DNA of 27,316 nucleotides from NCBI GenBank assembly GCA_031549535.1, contig JAVBPP010000123.1:1-27316 (forward strand), given 5' to 3'. The position numbers were made by a program, and so were the translations under genes. The notes under the pieces are model-generated. The model ran no database searches, was not told the DNA's origin, and saw only the letters and a list, made by a program, of their open reading frames with translations. This stretch comes from JAVBPP01 sp031549535. Its GTDB lineage: Bacteria > Bacillota > Clostridia > Oscillospirales > Acutalibacteraceae. How positions within the stretch are numbered: the first letter of the stretch is position 1; every line of letters begins with the position of its first letter. Shown one piece after another: positions 23,757 through 27,316 of the stretch.

Positions 23757-25226
23757 CTATAAATTTGTATATTGCTTCATTTTTTCCTGCATATAGGCCA
23801 GCGTCTCCCTGCGCTCCTCCTCGCGGCCCAGCCGCGCGTTGGGGCAGGGGCTGCGCCTCGCCTGCAAATCCAGGTGCACGGGGGCGGGGGCGTCAAAGAG
23901 CATCAGGCGGGCGAGCGCCTCTTTCATCGCTGTAGTTTCGGTTTGATAGGCCGGGTCGCGGTAGCGGTTCTCCAGCTCCTGCGGGTCTTTCTCCAGGTCA
24001 AAGAATTGGCATAGCTCCGCCCGCTCACAATACAGCAGCTTGCGCGTTTGGGAGCGCAGCATGTATTGGCGGTGTTTGACATGCTGGGAAAAAACAAAGT
24101 CCCGGTCGTCTGCGCTTTCGAGCAAATTGCGCCCGGACATGCCCGCGGCGCGCGGCAGCCCGGCGGCGGCGAGCAGGGTGGGGGCGAGGTCGATGTTACT
24201 CACAAGGCTGCTGTCCCGCCCCTTGGGAACGGCACAGTGCTGCGGATATTTAATCAACAGCGGCACCTTCGCGAGCGCATCGTAGAGGTAATTTCCCTTC
24301 CCCAGCATATGGCGCGCGCCCATATAATCCCCGTGGTCGCTGGTGTAAACAATCAGCGTGTTTTCATACAGGCCCCTGCGCTTCAGAATATCCAGCAGCC
24401 GCCCAACTTCTGTATCCAGCTGTGTAATGGCCGCGTAATAATAGGCCAGGCACCGGCGCAGTGTGGCGGGGGTCAGCCTGTCATGCGGATAAAAGCCGCC
24501 GTCATAGTCCAAATCCGGCGCAAGGCATTGTGCTGTCCAGTCCTTCGGCAGAGTGAGCATCTCCGGGTCATAGCGCTCCGCCCACTCCTGCGGCGGGTCA
24601 AAAGGATGGTGGGGTTTTACAAAGCCGACCGTCAGCAGATTTCCCCCGTCCGTCCAGCGCTCCAGCTCCTCCGCCGCGCGGTCCGCAATCCAGCGGGTGG
24701 AGTAGTGCCGCTCCGGCAAATCCGAAATTCGCGCACCACAGCTTTCCCAGTAGTCCGCCCCGGCGTTTTGCCGGTATGACTCCACCTGCTCGAGCGTATC
24801 GGCGCAGTCCCACAGCCCCAACTCGCGCAGGTAACGGTGATAGTCGTCGTCCAAACGCCCGTCTCCGTCCTGCTCACAAAGGCAGAGCCTGTCATAGCCA
24901 AAATCCGCATAGCTGGGGGTGAAATGCATCTTCCCCACGGCTGCGCTGCGGTAGCCGCTCTCTCGCAGCAGATGCGGAAAGGTCGGCAGCCCCTGCGGCA
25001 GGGTGCAGCGGTTGGACATCCCTAAATGCTGGTAGGCGTACAGGCCGGTGAGCAACGAGTAGCGCGAGGGTGTGCAGACAGGGTAGGGGGTAAAGCTGTT
25101 TTCATAGCAGACGCCGTCCGCGGCAAGCGCGTCCAGCTGCGGGGTCTGTACCTCGCGGTTGCCATAAACGCCCAGGCAGCTCTGCTTATGCTGGTCAGCG
25201 TGAAGAATCAAAATATTCGATTTCAT
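23757..25226 (-). CDS. Sulfatase-family hydrolase, cysteine type, cytosolic
   Basis: The 489-residue protein has the alkaline-phosphatase fold: metal ligands in LILHADQHKQ (Asp11, Gln12), the formylglycine site Cys51 in PVCTPSRYSLLTG, Lys99 and His101 in VGKMHF, a histidine pair in VKPHHPF, and TSDHGDYMG. Cys51 must be oxidised to formylglycine by a radical-SAM maturase (anSME) encoded elsewhere. No signal peptide exists, so it should act on a substrate taken up or made inside the cell. Close relatives hydrolyse sulfate esters, and some act on phosphonate or phosphate esters. The ATG at 25226 has GGAG about 12 nt upstream. It forms an operon with the PHP gene. Confidence 0.88.
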   Translation of the reverse strand: MKSNILILHADQHKQSCLGVYGNREVQTPQLDALAADGVCYENSFTPYPVCTPSRYSLLTGLYAYQHLGMSNRCTLPQGLPTFPHLLRESGYRSAAVGKMHFTPSYADFGYDRLCLCEQDGDGRLDDDYHRYLRELGLWDCADTLEQVESYRQNAGADYWESCGARISDLPERHYSTRWIADRAAEELERWTDGGNLLTVGFVKPHHPFDPPQEWAERYDPEMLTLPKDWTAQCLAPDLDYDGGFYPHDRLTPATLRRCLAYYYAAITQLDTEVGRLLDILKRRGLYENTLIVYTSDHGDYMGARHMLGKGNYLYDALAKVPLLIKYPQHCAVPKGRDSSLVSNIDLAPTLLAAAGLPRAAGMSGRNLLESADDRDFVFSQHVKHRQYMLRSQTRKLLYCERAELCQFFDLEKDPQELENRYRDPAYQTETTAMKEALARLMLFDAPAPVHLDLQARRSPCPNARLGREEERRETLAYMQEKMKQYTNL

Positions 25227-25304
25227 AGGCAGGCGTCACTCCATTTGCTGTTTAGTAAGAGCGGGAACTACGCGAGGATGCAGATAGGCGGCGATCACGT
25301 CCTG

Positions 25305-25333
25305 TTGACGGAATTGGGCTTTTATGCCATAAT
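25305..25333 (+). promoter_or_regulatory. Candidate promoter for the BspA-like gene
   Basis: TTGACG (25305-25310), a 17-nt spacer and CATAAT (25328-25333) fit a sigma-A promoter. It would give a leader of about 230 nt that contains a TTGGGTTC (25433-25440) / GAACCC (25458-25463) hairpin and no recognised riboswitch. The gene's AGGAGGAG lies at 25553-25560. Confidence 0.55.
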
Positions 25334-25358
25334 AAGCTGGCGTTGGTGTAACACGCAA
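25329..25358 (-). promoter_or_regulatory. Candidate promoter for the sulfatase-PHP operon
   Basis: On the minus strand TTGCGT (25358-25353), an 18-nt spacer and TATTAT (25334-25329) give a plausible sigma-A promoter, with a leader of about 95 nt to the sulfatase ATG. Its -10 overlaps the -10 of the opposite promoter, so the two may compete. Confidence 0.5.
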
Positions 25359-25567
25359 CGGAAACAAAAATACCAGCTCATACAGCCCGATTTCCCGCAC
25401 TGCGGTCTTCTGATTATACCCCATTTCCCCCGTTGGGTTCAAGTGCCTTTTCTATGCGAACCCCAAATGTTCCATAGCTCTGCAGCTCATATGCGTGTAG
25501 GATTTACCCAAAGGGCGTGTTTGTAGGCGCGAACACATTTTTTGGGGATTTTAGGAGGAGTAAATTT

Positions 25568-27316
25568 ATGAAGCGGTTTATCAAAAGCGGTTTGGCGCTG
25601 GCGCTGGCATTGGTTATGGTGCTGGGAGCAGCGCCGCTTGGTGGGCTTGTAGGGCTGGAGTTGCCGGGGTGGATAAATCCGTTTGCCATTCGCGTAAAAG
25701 CTGCAATGCCAGCGTTTAACGAAAGCATGTATGTCGCTGACATGCTTTTAAATTCCGGGTATAGCGGTTCAGCTGTTGGTGGAGATGGTTTAACTCCCGA
25801 TTCAAAATGGCTTAATTTTTACCAAGACCCTGAAAATGCCAGTGCTGCACGGATTCTTGTCAAAGAGTTGCAAAGCAGCGGCGATTTTATGGGATCTGTT
25901 GCTGTATGGGAAGGTGTCAATCATGTTTTTGAACCCGGTTCATATATAGGAGATACACTAACAGCAAAAGGCTATTATGATTCTATTATTTACAGCGTTT
26001 TAGATACACGGCTGCATAATTCGTCCGAGTGGGCAAAAGCTGCAGAAATGTCATCACGATATGGTTTAGATATTCTCAAAGAACTTGAGAAATCATTAGG
26101 CAAACTCGATACCACAAAATCTTTAAATTCGGCTGGTGCCTCTGCCGTTAAAAACAGCACTAAAGGATGGCTCTCAAAAACCTTTAAAAATATTGATGTT
26201 GGATTTTTAGCGGATGTCGGCAGCGGTGCCGAGAGCATTAAAGATTACATAGATACCATAAGCGGATGGTCTTATATTGCCACACTTGGCGAAGACGTCA
26301 AAACTGTCCTTTGGGATATGTATTCCAATTGCTCTGCTATTGAAAATCCTGCCATGAAAACGGCTCTTTTAGATGCCTATAAAGTCTGTGACGATTCTTT
26401 TAAAGCTGAAATTCGGTCAGCATTAGAAGTGGGGATACAAACAGTTTCTTATATTTCACAAAAAGGTGTGAGCGCAGTTTGGGACGCCGCAATAACCGCT
26501 GCCGGAGGTGGAGCGTTATTAGTTGGTCAAGCAGTTGGAAAAGCAATCTCAAACTTTATGTTTTCAACGGATCCCATAATATCTCAATATTACGCAATGA
26601 AATCACTTGTAAAGTTCGAAGATTTAATGGCTGGTTCTGTTTCCCGTGTGGGTAACACCTATAAAAGCAACAAGAACGAAGATACGGCAAAAGCGTTTTT
26701 GGCTTCTGTTGATATGTTAGCTTCGACTTATGAATTAGGTTGTGATTATGCGACTGATTTTACAGATGTTTGTTTTAATAGCGGTGTTGTCAATGCCATT
26801 CGCAACTTACAAGGTGAAAATCAAACAGCAATGGGCTTTAAAGAAACACTCTCTTTCATGAAAACTCAAATACAGGATTTCCAGAAGAGCGTTTCGAGTT
26901 TAGAGCATTATAAATGGTATCTGGAGATTGATTATCCTTTCATATTTGAGGCTCTTTATGCGCCGCCCAGACCTACCCCGCCTGATCCGATAACAGTCAA
27001 CATCATCGTTCCCCCGGCGGCGGGTGGGTATTTTACTTGCACAATTTATGACAACAAGGCTACGATAACCGGGTATGTTGGGTATACTGGCGGGATGCTT
27101 GTGATACCTGATAGGATTGGGAATTGTGATGTTGCTGCAATTGGTAGGGAAGCATTTCAAGGTAAAAATGGTATTACAAGCGTGACAATACCCGACAGTG
27201 TCGAGGGTATTGGGAACTATGCCTTTTCCAGATGTACTGACCTTGCGAGCCTAACACTCGGAAATGGGTTGCGGTCAATTGGTTGCAACTTTATTGAACA
27301 CACGAAAGTGGATACT
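25568..27316 (+). CDS. Secreted BspA-like leucine-rich-repeat surface protein, partial
   Basis: The frame is open from the ATG at 25568 to the window end (583 codons), so the C-terminus is missing. The start has AGGAGGAG 7 nt upstream. Residues 1-46 look like a signal peptide: MKRFIKSG, then ALALALVMVLGAA, and a likely cut after VKA. Residues 47-470 form a mostly helical region I do not recognise, with GGGALLVGQAVGKAI near 315. From about 475 the chain turns to LRR_5/BspA repeats (LVIPDRIGNCDVAAIGREAF, VTIPDSVEGIGNYAF, LTLGNGLRSIG). Such repeats mediate binding to host or bacterial surfaces in gut and oral anaerobes. Base composition after the signal peptide (from about 25740 to 26950) is visibly richer in A+T than the neighbouring genes, suggesting a transferred or swapped module. 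Confidence 0.85.
   Translation, partial: MKRFIKSGLALALALVMVLGAAPLGGLVGLELPGWINPFAIRVKAAMPAFNESMYVADMLLNSGYSGSAVGGDGLTPDSKWLNFYQDPENASAARILVKELQSSGDFMGSVAVWEGVNHVFEPGSYIGDTLTAKGYYDSIIYSVLDTRLHNSSEWAKAAEMSSRYGLDILKELEKSLGKLDTTKSLNSAGASAVKNSTKGWLSKTFKNIDVGFLADVGSGAESIKDYIDTISGWSYIATLGEDVKTVLWDMYSNCSAIENPAMKTALLDAYKVCDDSFKAEIRSALEVGIQTVSYISQKGVSAVWDAAITAAGGGALLVGQAVGKAISNFMFSTDPIISQYYAMKSLVKFEDLMAGSVSRVGNTYKSNKNEDTAKAFLASVDMLASTYELGCDYATDFTDVCFNSGVVNAIRNLQGENQTAMGFKETLSFMKTQIQDFQKSVSSLEHYKWYLEIDYPFIFEALYAPPRPTPPDPITVNIIVPPAAGGYFTCTIYDNKATITGYVGYTGGMLVIPDRIGNCDVAAIGREAFQGKNGITSVTIPDSVEGIGNYAFSRCTDLASLTLGNGLRSIGCNFIEHTKVDT

Noticed and set aside
22800..23762. A 320-codon open frame on the plus strand across the terminator and PHP gene
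   Set aside because: It runs through the terminator hairpin and is antisense to a PHP gene with intact metal motifs.
24048..24779. A 243-codon plus-strand frame opposite the sulfatase
   Set aside because: The minus strand carries clear sulfatase motifs, and this frame has none.
27180..27200. CGACAGTGTCG palindrome repeated from the rpsD-rpoA gap
   Set aside because: Here it lies inside an LRR codon stretch (IPDSVE) and is probably chance.
1..27316. tRNA, rRNA, CRISPR array, insertion sequence or phage integration site
   Set aside because: No repeat-spacer pattern, transposase or integrase, cloverleaf or rRNA-like sequence was seen on either strand.

Overview
The window comes from a Firmicute, most probably a strict-anaerobe gut clostridium (class Clostridia, perhaps Oscillospirales). 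The evidence is strong AAGGAGG ribosome-binding sites before most genes, the Gram-positive order of the S10-spc-alpha ribosomal cluster, zinc-type S14 and S4, a KOW-domain protein between map and infA as in Bacillus, a sulfatase with the cysteine-type active site, and a BspA-like leucine-rich-repeat surface protein. The genus cannot be fixed from the sequence alone.

Left part (1-7210), a signalling block. A WYL-domain regulator runs leftwards off the window. Divergent from it is a compact run of three genes: a soluble hybrid histidine kinase with three PAS-type domains and two receivers; an AraC-type regulator whose stop/start overlaps the kinase and which carries two tandem GyrI-like ligand-binding domains; and a 626-residue protein with a cysteine-peptidase-like (BtrH/C39-like) front half and a beta-sandwich back half. 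A roughly 109-nt long-range hairpin precedes the kinase gene. I do not recognise this three-gene set as a described system. It is the best candidate for something new in the window.

Middle part (7211-22820), the S10-spc-alpha supercluster. A good extended -10 promoter (7328-7356) starts a leader of about 370 nt with a possible 27-codon upstream ORF and several hairpins. Then follow rpsJ-rplC-rplD-rplW-rplB-rpsS-rplV-rpsC-rplP-rpmC-rpsQ-rplN-rplX-rplE-rpsN-rpsH-rplF-rplR-rpsE-rpmD-rplO-secY-map-(KOW protein)-infA-rpmJ-rpsM-rpsK-rpsD-rpoA-rplQ, ending in a 14-bp-stem bidirectional terminator. The usual adk between secY and map is missing. The str operon is not upstream, and the ecf/truA/rplM/rpsI genes often found downstream are absent. 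Several intergenic gaps hold structured inverted repeats.

Right part (22821-27316), accessory genes. A leftward two-gene operon encodes a sulfatase-family hydrolase and a PHP (CehA/McbA-like) metallohydrolase, both apparently cytosolic. Divergent from it, with overlapping promoter-like elements, is the start of a secreted BspA-like LRR protein whose coding region shifts in base composition after the signal peptide. It runs off the right edge.
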